Assembly (NCBI RefSeq): GCF_002003265.1
Contig: NZ_CP019687.1
Coordinates: forward strand, 3,411,001 to 3,475,000
DNA length: 64,000 bases
Source of the DNA: Paenibacillus larvae subsp. larvae
GTDB lineage: Bacteria; Bacillota; Bacilli; Paenibacillales; NBRC-103111
Direction of reading: 5' to 3'
How positions within the stretch are numbered: position 1 is the stretch's first letter; each line of letters starts with the position of its first letter. This document shows positions 45,428 to 55,525 of this stretch, piece by piece. The translations under genes and the position numbers were made by a program. The notes beneath the pieces were generated by a model. The model did no database searches. It worked only from the letters and a program-made list of their open reading frames with translations, and was not told the DNA's origin.

Positions 45428-47461
45428 ATGAATCGCTTTATCCGGAATACCGCTTTTTATTTACTTATTTTCCTGGTTACTGTCGGTATTGTTCATTTTA
45501 TAAGCAACCAGAATGATCAAAAGGATGGAATATCCTATACCCAATTCCGTCAAGAGCTATCCAGCAAAAACGTGGAATCCGTCACCCTCAAATGGGATGG
45601 ATACACTTATCTTGTAACAGGTAAGTACAAAAATCCACAAAGTCAGGATAAGAAGAGCTTTATTACTCGTGCCCCAGTAGATCCTAATCTTTTCCAGATG
45701 ATCGCCGAAAGCGACGTCAAGACGGAAGAGTATCAGAAGATGGATGGGGATAGCGGATGGCTCACCCTGTTAACCGGGATCGTTCCATTTGTGATTATTT
45801 TCATCTTATTCTTCTTCATGTTGAATCAAGCCCAGGGTGGGGGCGGCAAAGTGATGAACTTTGGCAAAAGCCGGGCCCGATTATATAACGAAGAGAAGAA
45901 GCGGGTTACGTTCCAGGACGTAGCCGGTGCGGATGAAGAAAAACAAGAGCTTGTCGAAGTCGTTGAATTTCTTAAGGACCCTCGCAAATTTTCTGCCGTG
46001 GGTGCCCGAATCCCGAAAGGGGTTTTGTTGAATGGTCCTCCGGGAACAGGTAAAACCCTGCTTGCCAGAGCCGTAGCCGGAGAAGCCGGTGTACCATTTT
46101 TCAGCATAAGCGGTTCGGACTTTGTTGAAATGTTTGTCGGTGTGGGCGCATCCCGCGTACGTGACCTGTTTGAAAATGCTAAAAAGAACGCGCCTTGTAT
46201 CATCTTTATTGACGAGATTGATGCGGTAGGACGCCAGCGTGGAGCCGGTCTTGGCGGCGGCCATGATGAGCGTGAGCAAACACTTAACCAATTACTTGTA
46301 GAAATGGATGGTTTCGGGGCTAACGAAGGTATTATTATCGTCGCGGCAACGAACAGACCGGATATTCTTGACCCTGCTCTCCTGCGTCCGGGCCGTTTTG
46401 ACCGTCAGATAACAGTTGACCGTCCGGATGTAAAAGGACGTGAAGCCGTACTGAAAGTACATTCCCGTAACAAGCCGATTGCCGATGACGTGAAGCTGGA
46501 TTCTTTGGCCCGGTATACGACCGGTTTCACTGGTGCGGACCTTGAGAATTTGCTTAACGAAGCGGCTCTGATTGCCGCAAGGCGTAATCGGAAAGATATT
46601 TCCATGAGCGAGATCGAAGAAGCGTTCGACCGTGTGATTGTGGGTACTCAAAAGAAAAGCCGAATCATCAGCGAGCAAGAAAAGAAAACCGTGGCTTATC
46701 ACGAATCGGGCCACGCTATCGTAGGTTACTATGCGGAGAATGCCGATATGGTTCATAAAGTTACGATTATTCCTCGGGGACGCGCCGGCGGCTATGTTAT
46801 GATGCTGCCTAAAGAAGGCGAGGACCGTATGATGAATACGAAATCGGAACTTCTGGATAAAATTACCGGACTCCTCGCAGGACGTGTTTCTGAGGAGCTT
46901 TTCATAGGAGAAATCGCAACAGGAGCCTACAGTGACTTCCAGCGTGCTACCGGTATTGCCCGTAAGATGGTAATGGAATTCGGTATGAGTGAGAAACTCG
47001 GACCGATGCAATTCGGCAGTACTCAGGGACAGGTATTCCTGGGCCGGGATATCGGCCACGAGCAAAATTACAGTGATGCCATCGCTTACGAAATCGATCA
47101 GGAAATGCAGCGCATAACACTGGAATGTTATGACCGTGCTAAGCAGATCTTGACTGAGCATAAAGACAAGGTTCATCTGGTTGCTCAAACTCTCTTGGAG
47201 AAAGAGCAGCTTGATAAGGATGAAATTATTCAGCTTTTGGAACATGGTAAACTTGAAGAAAAACCTGATGATGTAAAGGTTAACATTCAAGGGCAGGATG
47301 CTTCCAGACAAAGCAAAGAGCTGGCAAAAAACAATGAAGAAACTATCTCAGCTCCGGAAGAGTCCAAAGAGGCTAACCATAAAGAACATCCTGAAGAAAC
47401 AAAGGATCAACCCGCCCAAGAGGAGAATCCAGATATCAAAAAAGATAAAAAAGATGAATAA
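45428..47461 (+). CDS. ftsH: ATP-dependent zinc metalloprotease FtsH
   Basis: FtsH is a membrane-bound AAA+ protease that degrades misfolded membrane proteins and short-lived regulators. The 677-residue protein has two N-terminal membrane segments (about 7-26 and 113-134), Walker A GPPGTGKT (about 202-209), the SRH motif region, and the zinc-site HESGH (425-429). It carries a charged C-terminal tail (about 620-677, rich in Glu, Lys and Asp) that is longer than in B. subtilis FtsH (637). The ATG follows GAGAGGAGG. Confidence 0.96.
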   Translation: MNRFIRNTAFYLLIFLVTVGIVHFISNQNDQKDGISYTQFRQELSSKNVESVTLKWDGYTYLVTGKYKNPQSQDKKSFITRAPVDPNLFQMIAESDVKTEEYQKMDGDSGWLTLLTGIVPFVIIFILFFFMLNQAQGGGGKVMNFGKSRARLYNEEKKRVTFQDVAGADEEKQELVEVVEFLKDPRKFSAVGARIPKGVLLNGPPGTGKTLLARAVAGEAGVPFFSISGSDFVEMFVGVGASRVRDLFENAKKNAPCIIFIDEIDAVGRQRGAGLGGGHDEREQTLNQLLVEMDGFGANEGIIIVAATNRPDILDPALLRPGRFDRQITVDRPDVKGREAVLKVHSRNKPIADDVKLDSLARYTTGFTGADLENLLNEAALIAARRNRKDISMSEIEEAFDRVIVGTQKKSRIISEQEKKTVAYHESGHAIVGYYAENADMVHKVTIIPRGRAGGYVMMLPKEGEDRMMNTKSELLDKITGLLAGRVSEELFIGEIATGAYSDFQRATGIARKMVMEFGMSEKLGPMQFGSTQGQVFLGRDIGHEQNYSDAIAYEIDQEMQRITLECYDRAKQILTEHKDKVHLVAQTLLEKEQLDKDEIIQLLEHGKLEEKPDDVKVNIQGQDASRQSKELAKNNEETISAPEESKEANHKEHPEETKDQPAQEENPDIKKDKKDE

Positions 47462-47476
47462 GCAATTGTGACCAAG

Positions 47477-47510
47477 AACCGGACGCACTCCTTGTGCCGT
47501 CCGGTTTTTT
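47477..47510 (+). terminator. Terminator of ftsH
   Basis: AACCGGACGCAC pairs with GTGC-C-GTCCGGTT (one bulge), followed by TTTTTT. Confidence 0.9.
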
Positions 47511-47514
47511 CTAA

Positions 47515-47543
47515 TTGACAGTGGCTCTGGGGTTGTGTAAATT
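47515..47543 (+). promoter_or_regulatory. Candidate SigA promoter of the nad genes
   Basis: A perfect TTGACA (47515) and TAAATT (47538), 17 bp apart, directly after the ftsH terminator and 97 bp before nadA. The intervening leader is AT-rich; I could not identify a repressor site. Confidence 0.6.
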
Positions 47544-47639
47544 AATTGTAAACTTTATATTTAGCATTGAATCGTGGATGATTAACATTCAAGCCGGAGA
47601 GAGAAATGCCGGGTTGCAAATTAGGGGAGGAAGCCGGTT

Positions 47640-48578
47640 ATGGAAGCCTTGGCTTTGCAAAGGAAAGCAGAGCAAACGAAGGAATTGAAGGAACGAATCA
47701 AACAGCTAAAAAAAGAGCGGAATGCGATCATTCTAGCTCATTACTATCAGCGGGATGAGATTCAGGATATTGCCGATTTTCGCGGAGATTCGTTCTTGCT
47801 GGCACAAAAAGCGGCAGAAACAGATGCGGATATAATTGTCTTCTGTGGTGTTCACTTCATGGGAGAGAGCGCCAAGATACTGGCTCTGGACAAAAAGGTG
47901 ATTATACCGGATGAACGCGCAGGCTGCCCTATGGCCGATATGGTGAATGTTGAGGGCCTCAAGGAGCTAAAGCGTAAGCACCCGCATGCTACTGTGGTTG
48001 CCTACATTAATACCTCGGCTGATGTTAAAGCGGAAACCGATATTTGTTGTACCTCTGCCAATGCGGTTAAAGTGATTGAATCAGTGGAGACCGGCGAAAT
48101 AATATGGGTACCGGATAAAAATTTGGGCAATTATGTATCAAAATTCACAAACAAAAACATGATTATTTGGGAAGGCTACTGTAATACCCATGACATGCTG
48201 ACGGTCAAAGATGTAGAAGACATGAAGGCCAAACATCCGAACGCCCAATTTGTCGTGCATCCCGAATGCCGCCCTGAGGTTGTAGCTATGGGGGATTTTG
48301 TGGGAAGCACAACTGCCATTATCAAATACTGCAGGGAGTCCGGTTGTCAGGAGTTTATCGTAGGTACGGAAGATGGAACAGGATATCAGCTCCGGCTTGA
48401 CAGCCCTCATAAAACGTTTCATTTTGCAACTAAATATCTGGTCTGCCCGAATATGAAAGTCAACAATTTGAAAAAGGTGGCACGCTGTCTGGAAACCATG
48501 CAGCCGGAGGTCTTTGTACCTGCCCATATTGCCGATCAGGCCAGACTTTCTTTAGAGCGCATGTTACAGGTGAAGTAG
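47640..48578 (+). CDS. nadA: Quinolinate synthase A
   Basis: NadA condenses iminoaspartate with dihydroxyacetone phosphate to make quinolinate, using a [4Fe-4S] cluster. The 312-residue protein has the three cluster cysteines at 96 (RAGCPMAD), 181 (EGYCNTH) and 269 (YLVCPNMK) with spacing typical of the family, and HYYQRDEIQD near the start. The ATG follows GGGGAGGAAG. It heads a nadA-nadB-nadC run, while B. subtilis has the order nadB-nadC-nadA elsewhere. Confidence 0.96.
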   Translation: MEALALQRKAEQTKELKERIKQLKKERNAIILAHYYQRDEIQDIADFRGDSFLLAQKAAETDADIIVFCGVHFMGESAKILALDKKVIIPDERAGCPMADMVNVEGLKELKRKHPHATVVAYINTSADVKAETDICCTSANAVKVIESVETGEIIWVPDKNLGNYVSKFTNKNMIIWEGYCNTHDMLTVKDVEDMKAKHPNAQFVVHPECRPEVVAMGDFVGSTTAIIKYCRESGCQEFIVGTEDGTGYQLRLDSPHKTFHFATKYLVCPNMKVNNLKKVARCLETMQPEVFVPAHIADQARLSLERMLQVK

Positions 48579-48614
48579 CATGCGCTACTCTTTCTCTTGG
48601 GACTGGTGATAAAC

Positions 48615-50225
48615 ATGATACCCAGATATTTAACGGATTTTAACCTCTCTGTAATCCCTTGGGTTCAGACCGATGTTATGGTTATTGGAGCGGGTATTGC
48701 AGGGCTTTATGCTGCCATTCAGGCAAGCGAGAGCAAGAACGTACTTCTGATTACCAAGAAATCACTGCTCGATAGTAATACCAGATATGCCCAAGGGGGA
48801 ATAGCTGCCGTTGTTTCCAGCGAGGATTCTCCCGAGTATCATTTACAGGATACCCTCTTTGCGGGGGCGGGCTTGTGCTCTAGGGAAGCAGTGGATATCC
48901 TCGTCAATGAAGGACCTGAAGGGATTCAGGAACTGATTCGTCTAGGAACACAGTTTGACGAGGAGAATGGCGAGCTGGCATTAACCAGAGAAGGAGCTCA
49001 CAGTCAGAGAAGAATCCTGCATGCTCATGGAGATGCTACAGGAGCGGAAATTATTAGGGCTTTATCGGAGAAAGCCCGGCAAATTCCCTACATTGAACTG
49101 TGGGATGCCCATTTTGTGATTGATCTTGTTACTAGGGAAGGTATATGCTACGGGGCTCTGGTACAAAAGCCCGACGGTACAAAAGTATTTGTCAAGGCGG
49201 AGGCAACAGTTTTATGTTCCGGAGGTGCCGGGCAGTTATACCGCTATACAACAAATCCGGATATTGCCACAGGAGATGGCATTGGGATGGCATACAGGGC
49301 CGGAGCCGAGATCCGGGATATGGAATTTATTCAGTTTCACCCAACGGCGCTTTGTTATCCCGGGGCACCGCGTTTTCTCATTTCCGAAGCTGTTCGGGGG
49401 GAAGGTGCATATTTGCGGAATACACGGGGGGAGCGGTTCATGAATTTCTATCACCCCCAATTGGAACTTGCACCGCGTGATGTTGTGGCCAGAGCCATTG
49501 TCAATGAAATGGAGAGAACAAATTCCACTTTTGTATATCTGGATATTACCCATATGTCCGAAAGCTTTATCAGGCAACGTTTTCCTAGTATCTATGAAAC
49601 CTGTATTCATTACGGCCTGGATCTAACCTCAGATTGGATTCCGGTTGCCCCGGCGGCCCATTATATGATGGGCGGGGTGAAGACAGACATTTACGGGGAA
49701 ACTACGGTTAAACGTCTGTTCGCATGCGGGGAAGTATCTTCCACTGGTGTACATGGGGCTAACCGGCTGGCAAGCAATTCATTGTCGGAAGCAATTGTAT
49801 TTGGACGGCGGATTGTAAGCCGTATCAAGGAATACTCGGCTTTACCGGATTTTTCACCCATGGAAATACGGGAAAGAAGAAGAGAAGCACCTAGGCAACC
49901 TATGGTGGAACGCCGTTTAAAACTCCAAAAGATTATGGTCCGGTATGTCGGGGTTACCCGTTCACAGGTGGGCTTGTTAAGAGCCTTGGAAGAGCTAAGG
50001 AGGCAGCTTCCTATTTTTGAAAGCAGTCTTACCAAGAGGGAAGAATACGAATTTGCCAACCTGTTGACCTGTGCTCTTCTGACAGCTCAAGCCGCATTGG
50101 AAAGAGAAGAAAGCAGAGGCGGGCACTTCCGTGGGGATTATCCAGAAAGTCATAACGATACCTGGATTAAGCATATCTCGTTTATACGCAAGGAAGCAGT
50201 GGAGGAGTGTTTTCCTAATGTCTGA
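48615..50225 (+). CDS. nadB: L-aspartate oxidase
   Basis: NadB oxidises L-aspartate to iminoaspartate with FAD, passing it to NadA. The 536-residue protein has the dinucleotide-binding motif VIGAGIAGLYAA, the substrate segment NTRYAQGGIAAV, RRILHAHGDATG, and the active-site segment SSTGVHGANRLASNSL. ATG 48615 is preferred, with GGTGA upstream; a TTG at 48597 would add six residues. Its 3' end overlaps nadC by eight bases. Confidence 0.95.
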   Translation: MIPRYLTDFNLSVIPWVQTDVMVIGAGIAGLYAAIQASESKNVLLITKKSLLDSNTRYAQGGIAAVVSSEDSPEYHLQDTLFAGAGLCSREAVDILVNEGPEGIQELIRLGTQFDEENGELALTREGAHSQRRILHAHGDATGAEIIRALSEKARQIPYIELWDAHFVIDLVTREGICYGALVQKPDGTKVFVKAEATVLCSGGAGQLYRYTTNPDIATGDGIGMAYRAGAEIRDMEFIQFHPTALCYPGAPRFLISEAVRGEGAYLRNTRGERFMNFYHPQLELAPRDVVARAIVNEMERTNSTFVYLDITHMSESFIRQRFPSIYETCIHYGLDLTSDWIPVAPAAHYMMGGVKTDIYGETTVKRLFACGEVSSTGVHGANRLASNSLSEAIVFGRRIVSRIKEYSALPDFSPMEIRERRREAPRQPMVERRLKLQKIMVRYVGVTRSQVGLLRALEELRRQLPIFESSLTKREEYEFANLLTCALLTAQAALEREESRGGHFRGDYPESHNDTWIKHISFIRKEAVEECFPNV

Positions 50226-51099
50226 AGCTATACCCCAATTGAATATGCGAAAATTATATCCTCTGCTGGAAACGTGGCTGGAGGAAGATCTGGGGACCGG
50301 GGATATAACCACCTTGTCCACCATACCTGAACAACATGAATCAGAAGGCATTATTCATGTGAAAGAAGACGGAATACTTGCAGGGTTAGAGGTCGCCCGT
50401 GCCGTCTTTACTCTAGTAGACTCTCAATTAGACTTTAGGCCTCAAGTGACGGAGGGCCGATCCATTTCCAAGGGAACAATTATCGCCGTTGTGAAGGGAA
50501 GTACCCGCAGCCTTTTAATGGGAGAGCGGCTCAGCTTAAATTTATTGCAGCGTTTATCAGGAATAGCTACAAGGACCAGACAATTTGTTCATGCTTTGGA
50601 AGGGCTGCCTGTTAGGCTTGTCGATACTCGAAAAACAACACCGGGCCATCGTCTTCTCGAAAAATATGCGGTCCGTGTAGGCGGAGGTCACAATCACCGA
50701 TTCGGCCTTTATGATGCAGTTATGATCAAAGATAATCATATAAAAGGCTCCGGGGGTATTCAGCAGGCTATTCTATCCGCTAGAGATGCCATTCCCCATA
50801 CGATGAAAATTGAAGTGGAAGTGGAGAATGAGCAGCAGCTTGAGGAGGCAATTAAATCCAAGGCCGACATCATCATGCTGGATAATATGAAACCTGACCG
50901 GATGAAAGAGGCGGTAAAGCGTGTCAAGCGGGAACTGCCCCATGTTATAGTGGAAGCTTCGGGATCCATCAGTCTGGAAACCATTAAGCAGGTTGCGGAA
51001 ACCGGAGTGGATGTCATTTCTGTCGGCAGGCTTACCTATTCCGTGCCTGCACTGGATATCAGCCTGGACTTGAACAACAGGAAAGGGGATCTCCAGTGA
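50218..51099 (+). CDS. nadC: Nicotinate-nucleotide pyrophosphorylase (carboxylating)
   Basis: NadC converts quinolinate and PRPP to nicotinate mononucleotide. The 293-residue protein has [12 protein letters not shown] near the start, the substrate-binding [31 protein letters not shown], and EASGSIS. ATG 50218 follows GGAGGAG and overlaps the nadB stop; the GTGA overlap at its own end couples it to coaX. Confidence 0.96.
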   Translation: MSEAIPQLNMRKLYPLLETWLEEDLGTGDITTLSTIPEQHESEGIIHVKEDGILAGLEVARAVFTLVDSQLDFRPQVTEGRSISKGTIIAVVKGSTRSLLMGERLSLNLLQRLSGIATRTRQFVHALEGLPVRLVDTRKTTPGHRLLEKYAVRVGGGHNHRFGLYDAVMIKDNHIKGSGGIQQAILSARDAIPHTMKIEVEVENEQQLEEAIKSKADIIMLDNMKPDRMKEAVKRVKRELPHVIVEASGSISLETIKQVAETGVDVISVGRLTYSVPALDISLDLNNRKGDLQ

Positions 51100-51863
51100 T
51101 TTTAGTTGTAGATGTGGGAAATACGAATATTGTACTTGGCCTATACGAGGGGAGTGCTTTACACCGTAATTGGAGGATCAGCACGAACCGTTCGGGAACC
51201 AGTGATGAATATGGAGTCCTGATTTACAACCTCTTCCGCCTAGCGGGCATCAGCGTCGAACGAATCGAAGGCGTAATTATTTCTTCGGTCGTCCCGCCAC
51301 TTATGTTTGTCCTTGAAGAACTTTGTTTAAAATACTTAAATAGGGCTCCCTACATAGTAGGACCTGGAATAAAAACCGGCCTGAACATTCGCGTTGATAA
51401 TCCCAAGGAAGTGGGGGCAGACCGGATTGTCAATGCTGTAGCGGCTTTGGAGCTTTATGGGGCACCGTGCATCATAGTAGACTTTGGTACAGCTACAACT
51501 TATGATTATATCGATGCGTCCGGACAGCTCTTGGGTTGTGCAATTGCACCCGGTATCGGTATTTCTACGGAAGCCCTATACCAGCGCGCTGCCAAGCTGC
51601 CCCGCATTGAGCTGATAAAGCCTAAAAGCGTAATCGGCAAAAATACGATTTCCGCCATGCAGGCCGGCATCGTTTATGGTTATGTGGGACAGGTGGACGG
51701 TATTGTTTCACGAATAATCGAAGAATACGGCACAAGCCCTGAAGTAGTAGCAACCGGTGGTTTGGCCGAGATGATCGCCAGCGAATCCCGGACTATTTCC
51801 GTAGTGAATCCCTTGTTAACCTTGGAAGGGCTACGCTTTATTTACGAAAAGAATGCAAAATAA
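51096..51863 (+). CDS. coaX: Type III pantothenate kinase
   Basis: CoaX phosphorylates pantothenate, the first step to CoA, and unlike CoaA is not feedback-inhibited by CoA. The 255-residue ASKHA-fold protein has DVGNTN (6-11), the GADR segment with the catalytic Asp (VGADRIVNA), DFGTATTYD, and the YGYVGQVDG helix. GTG 51096 overlaps nadC. Coupling to NAD genes makes a cofactor operon. coaX-hslO-cysK order is as in Bacillus. Confidence 0.95.
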   Translation: MILVVDVGNTNIVLGLYEGSALHRNWRISTNRSGTSDEYGVLIYNLFRLAGISVERIEGVIISSVVPPLMFVLEELCLKYLNRAPYIVGPGIKTGLNIRVDNPKEVGADRIVNAVAALELYGAPCIIVDFGTATTYDYIDASGQLLGCAIAPGIGISTEALYQRAAKLPRIELIKPKSVIGKNTISAMQAGIVYGYVGQVDGIVSRIIEEYGTSPEVVATGGLAEMIASESRTISVVNPLLTLEGLRFIYEKNAK

Positions 51864-51898
51864 AGAAAACTGACGAAAGTTGTAAATGAGGTAGAAGC

Positions 51899-52771
51899 AT
51901 GAAAGACTATTTAATCCGCGGTACGGCTATGGATGGTAAAGTCCGGGCATTTGCCGTGAAAACGACCCATCTGACAGAAGAAATGCGACAAAGACATGGA
52001 ACTACTCCCGTAGCTACCGCCGCTTTAGGCCGAACTGCAGCAGCCGCCCTTATGATGGGTGCAATGCTGAAAGGGGAAGAGAAGCTGACGGTTCAGGTGA
52101 AAGGCGGAGGACCGATTGGACAGATTGTGGTGGATGCGAACGCTAAGGGAGAAGTAAGAGGATATGTAAGTGAACCGCTTGTAGATCTCCCTTTGAATGC
52201 GGTCGATAAACTGGATGTAGCGGGCGCAGTAGGAACAGACGGTTTTTTGTATATCATTAAGGATCTGGGGCTGAAAGAGCCTTACAGGGGAAGCATTCCC
52301 ATTGTTTCAGGAGAATTGGCCGAGGATTTCACGTACTACTTTGCCAAATCCGAACAAACTCCTTCTGCCGTCGCCCTAGGTGTACTGGTAGACGTGGATT
52401 ATACGGTTCGAGCGTCTGGAGGGTGGATTATTCAACTTCTTCCGGGACTTTCCGACCAGACTATTACCGAGATTGAGCAGCAGCTTGCAGGGGTTCCTCC
52501 TATATCAACATTATTGGATCAAGGCAAGTCACTCGAGGATATATTGGCCGATATTCTGCCTTCTGTGCAAATCCTTGAGAAATCCCCCGTGTATTTCAAA
52601 TGTTTCTGTTCCCGTGAAAGAGTGAAGAACACCTTGATCAGCCTGGGGCGTGATGAGCTGAAATCCCTCATAGAAGAAGAGGGAGCAGAGATTGTATGTC
52701 ATTTTTGCAACGAAAAGTATCAGTTTAACGTAGAAGAATTAAAGGAATTGTTGAATACATTAAACAAATAG
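51899..52771 (+). CDS. hslO: Redox-regulated chaperone Hsp33
   Basis: Hsp33 is a holdase activated by oxidation through a zinc-bound cysteine switch. The 290-residue protein retains all four cysteines: CFC (235, 237) and CHFC (267, 270). The N-terminal core includes GTTPVATAALGRTAAAALM. The ATG follows GAGGTAGAA. It is probably co-transcribed with coaX and the following foldase. Confidence 0.95.
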   Translation: MKDYLIRGTAMDGKVRAFAVKTTHLTEEMRQRHGTTPVATAALGRTAAAALMMGAMLKGEEKLTVQVKGGGPIGQIVVDANAKGEVRGYVSEPLVDLPLNAVDKLDVAGAVGTDGFLYIIKDLGLKEPYRGSIPIVSGELAEDFTYYFAKSEQTPSAVALGVLVDVDYTVRASGGWIIQLLPGLSDQTITEIEQQLAGVPPISTLLDQGKSLEDILADILPSVQILEKSPVYFKCFCSRERVKNTLISLGRDELKSLIEEEGAEIVCHFCNEKYQFNVEELKELLNTLNK

Positions 52772-52789
52772 TGGGTTGAGGGAATTGCC

Positions 52790-53701
52790 ATGCGCAATAT
52801 TAAACTGTTATGGGCGGTCATTGGCGGACTGTCTCTGGCTGTGGTAGTTTTGGTTTGTTTTGTGATCTTTGGTTTTACCGGCGCGGCTTCCGGAAACGGG
52901 ACGGTGGTAGCTGAAATAGGCAAAACAAAGATTCGCAAAGGTGATTTGGAACAAAATTTGATAACCCATTACGGCAGTTCTGTGCTTAATCAGATGCTTG
53001 ATAGGGAAGCTATCAAAATGGAGGCGCAGTCTGCAGGCCTTCAGATTTCTGATGCGGATATTGACAAAGAACTGAAGGTAATGATGCAGGCTTATGAGAG
53101 TGAGGAAGTTTTTTACCAATCCATGAAGGAACAGCTTGGCATGAGCAGGCAGGAAGTAAAGGATGATGTATACTACAAGCTGCTTCTGGAGAAAGTTGCA
53201 ACCAAAGACATTCAAGTTTCTGATTCTGAAATTCAGGATTACATCCAGGCTCATCCTGAGGAATATGCGAAAAAAAGGGAAATGCATCTTCGCCGGGTTA
53301 CAACAAAAACCAGGGAGCAGGCGAACAAGGTAGTTGCTGCTTTCAGCAAAGGCGACGATTTTGCTAAGCTGGCCCGGGACCGGTCGATTGACGACTACGC
53401 TAATAACGGCGGGGATCTTGGCTGGGTAAAGGAAGATGATCCGCTTACGGATAAACAGGTGATGAAGCAGGCCAAAGATCTTAAAGTCGGTCAGATCAGC
53501 AAACCGGTGCAAACCAACGAAGGATACCTGATTGTGTTCTTGCAGGAAAGCAAGGACAAGGGCGGACTAGATGAGCAGACAATCAAGGAGACGGTACGCA
53601 AACAGCTTGCTCTTCAAAAGGCACCGTCTATTAAGGACCTTTCCAAAAAGCTTCGTGAAAAATGGAACGTCAAAATAGTCGATCCTACTTACCAGTCGTA
53701 G
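52790..53701 (+). CDS. Membrane-anchored PpiC peptidyl-prolyl isomerase (YacD-like)
   Basis: The 303-residue protein has one N-terminal membrane anchor (about 8-30), a SurA-like helical region and a parvulin domain (about 163-252: LRRVTTKTREQA, ARDRSIDDYANNGGDLGWV). No lipobox is evident. It occupies the yacD position between hslO and cysK. It probably assists folding of exported proteins; clients are unknown. It is distinct from the lipoprotein foldase at 30729. Confidence 0.9.
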   Translation: MRNIKLLWAVIGGLSLAVVVLVCFVIFGFTGAASGNGTVVAEIGKTKIRKGDLEQNLITHYGSSVLNQMLDREAIKMEAQSAGLQISDADIDKELKVMMQAYESEEVFYQSMKEQLGMSRQEVKDDVYYKLLLEKVATKDIQVSDSEIQDYIQAHPEEYAKKREMHLRRVTTKTREQANKVVAAFSKGDDFAKLARDRSIDDYANNGGDLGWVKEDDPLTDKQVMKQAKDLKVGQISKPVQTNEGYLIVFLQESKDKGGLDEQTIKETVRKQLALQKAPSIKDLSKKLREKWNVKIVDPTYQS

Positions 53702-53813
53702 ACTGGCAATGGGATTGACTTTTTTTATAACGGCTGATAACATGAAAATAGAATAATACCTACCAAACAACTCGGAAATTAAGGGCTTGGTCATTTTGAG
53801 GAGGGGAAATTGC

Positions 53814-54752
53814 ATGGCTAGACTAGTGGAAAATATTACGCAATTGATTGGGAACACACCTTTGGTAAGATTGAATCGGGTAGTTCCGGAAGGAAGTGCG
53901 GAAATATACGTTAAACTGGAATTTCAAAACCCCGGTGCAAGTGTGAAAGACCGCATTGCCATCAGCATGATCGAAACAGCTGAGAAGGAAGGGAATCTCA
54001 AGCCAGGTGCGACTATTATTGAACCCACCAGCGGAAATACAGGTATCGGCTTAGCTATGGTAGCTGCCGCCAAAGGGTATAAAGCTATTCTGGTCATGCC
54101 GGATACAATGAGCATGGAGCGCCGCAATCTGCTCCGGGCGTACGGAGCTGATCTTGTTCTCACTCCGGGAGCGGAGGGGATGAAGGGAGCTATCAGCCGT
54201 GCGGAAGAACTCCTTGCCGAAAATCCGCATTATTTCATGCCTCAGCAATTCAAAAACCAGGCGAATGTAGACATACACCGCAGAACTACCGGCCCCGAGA
54301 TTGTAGAAGCTATCCAAGCGCATGATGGCAAGCTGGATGCTTTTATTGCCGGCGTTGGTACGGGGGGGACTATTACCGGAACTGGAGAAGTGCTCAAAAA
54401 GCATTTTCCTGGAATCCGCGTTTATGCGGTAGAACCTACAGCTTCTCCTGTATTGTCGGGCGGTAAACCGGGTCCTCATAAAATTCAGGGCATTGGAGCC
54501 GGATTTGTTCCAGATATTTTAAATACTGAAGTCTATGATCAGATTATTCAAGTGGACAACGAAGATGCCTTTGCTACTTCCCGCCAAGTAGCCAAGCAAG
54601 AGGGGATTCTGGGAGGAATCTCGTCTGGAGCGGCTATACATGCTGCTTTACAGGTTGCCAAGGAGCTAGGCGAAGGCAAGCGGGTAGTTGCGGTAGTTCC
54701 AAGCAACGGTGAAAGATACTTGAGTACTCCATTATATTCCTTTGACGATTAA
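53814..54752 (+). CDS. cysK: Cysteine synthase A
   Basis: CysK makes cysteine from O-acetylserine and sulfide with PLP. The 312-residue protein has the PLP lysine K45 in GASVKDR, the substrate loop PTSGNTG (about 70-76) and the phosphate-binding GTGGTITG (about 175-182). ATG 53814 follows GAGGAGGGG; the frame from 53787 is upstream of this site. In B. subtilis CysK also partners the regulator CymR. No terminator was evident after it. Confidence 0.95.
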   Translation: MARLVENITQLIGNTPLVRLNRVVPEGSAEIYVKLEFQNPGASVKDRIAISMIETAEKEGNLKPGATIIEPTSGNTGIGLAMVAAAKGYKAILVMPDTMSMERRNLLRAYGADLVLTPGAEGMKGAISRAEELLAENPHYFMPQQFKNQANVDIHRRTTGPEIVEAIQAHDGKLDAFIAGVGTGGTITGTGEVLKKHFPGIRVYAVEPTASPVLSGGKPGPHKIQGIGAGFVPDILNTEVYDQIIQVDNEDAFATSRQVAKQEGILGGISSGAAIHAALQVAKELGEGKRVVAVVPSNGERYLSTPLYSFDD

Positions 54753-55300
54753 ATCAATCAAATTTGGCTCCAATGGATTATGGTTAAATTGGAAGCAAAA
54801 AGTACTTAGAAGGTTTGAAATGGCTCAACAAGTCAATTTTAAGGTGCTTAACAGGGTGTTTATAATGGACTTTTTCTAAGGCCATCTATAAATGCCCATT
54901 TTGTTTTAAATGTCTTGAAACAGCGAAACTCCGCATGGCATCGTGTACTGTATCTCAATCCTCTTGTGTATTGACTTTCTCGAAGTTTTTTGGGGCACAT
55001 TAATTCATCCTAGCGCAGACTATAAAGTAATCGGCGGATGCCATGGTTGGGTTCTTCCACCCACATGACATTTACACGTGTCCCTGTTTGTCAACAAAGA
55101 ACAAATCAATTTGGTTATCTGTCTGGCGCTCAAGAAATTTCGACAATCATCCTTTATCCAACAAAATGTCGAAAAAGGAATAAATTACCGAGGAAATGCA
55201 TAACCTAAATTTTTGATATAGGTGAATGTTTGAATAAAAAAAGAATAGGTTAAGTTTTCAATATGCAATCCCCACTTGGGTTCGAGCGCCTAGAGTTCAA
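54753..55300. other. Intergenic stretch without intact genes
   Basis: About 550 bp after cysK holds no convincing open frame, promoter or terminator. A segment at 55010-55170 reads like decayed coding sequence on the minus strand (next entry). A direct run TTCGACA occurs at 55138-55144, but on its own I do not assign it. Confidence 0.6.
55010..55170 (-). pseudogene. Possible remnant of an IS630-like transposase
   Basis: Read on the minus strand, one frame gives FLERQTDNQIDLFFVDKQGHV and stops at TAA. A shift of one base continues VNVMWVEEPNHGIRRLLYSL before TAG. The IDLFFVD motif, an acidic residue after a hydrophobic strand, resembles the first catalytic Asp region of IS630/DDE transposases. 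No terminal repeats or other parts of the element are visible. The call rests on a short match from memory and may be wrong. Confidence 0.25.
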
Positions 55301-55339
55301 AGCTGCATGTTGATTAAATTTTTATATGTATTTTCTATG

Positions 55340-55448
55340 TATAATAGAAGCAAAAACGGAAATCAGACTTATGTCAGGTTTGAGGGCGCCGCTCGGCATT
55401 TTCACGATAGCCTTCTGTCTGGCCTCCAGCTTAACGCTGGGGGTTTTT
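55340..55448 (+). promoter_or_regulatory. Structured leader with terminator upstream of pabB
   Basis: A TGTATAAT (-10 TATAAT at 55340; no clear -35) would start RNA near 55352. The RNA can fold CAGAC with GTCTG and GAGGGC with GCCTTC, then a separate intrinsic terminator CCTCCAGC / GCTGGGGG + T5 (55423-55448). That is a leader of about 95 nt ending in a terminator, 75 bp before pabB: an attenuator layout. It matches no riboswitch or T-box family that I can recognise. Confidence 0.5.
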
Positions 55449-55525
55449 ATTTATCCTTCTATGAAGTATACTTATGGACAATATTACAGTAGCCTATGAA
55501 GGCTTGTCATAAAGGGGATAAGATT

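Noticed and set aside
55340-55448. T-box or THF riboswitch as an explanation of the pabB leader
   Set aside because: The T-box signature AGGGTGG...ACCGCG is absent and the sequence does not resemble the THF aptamer; left as unclassified.
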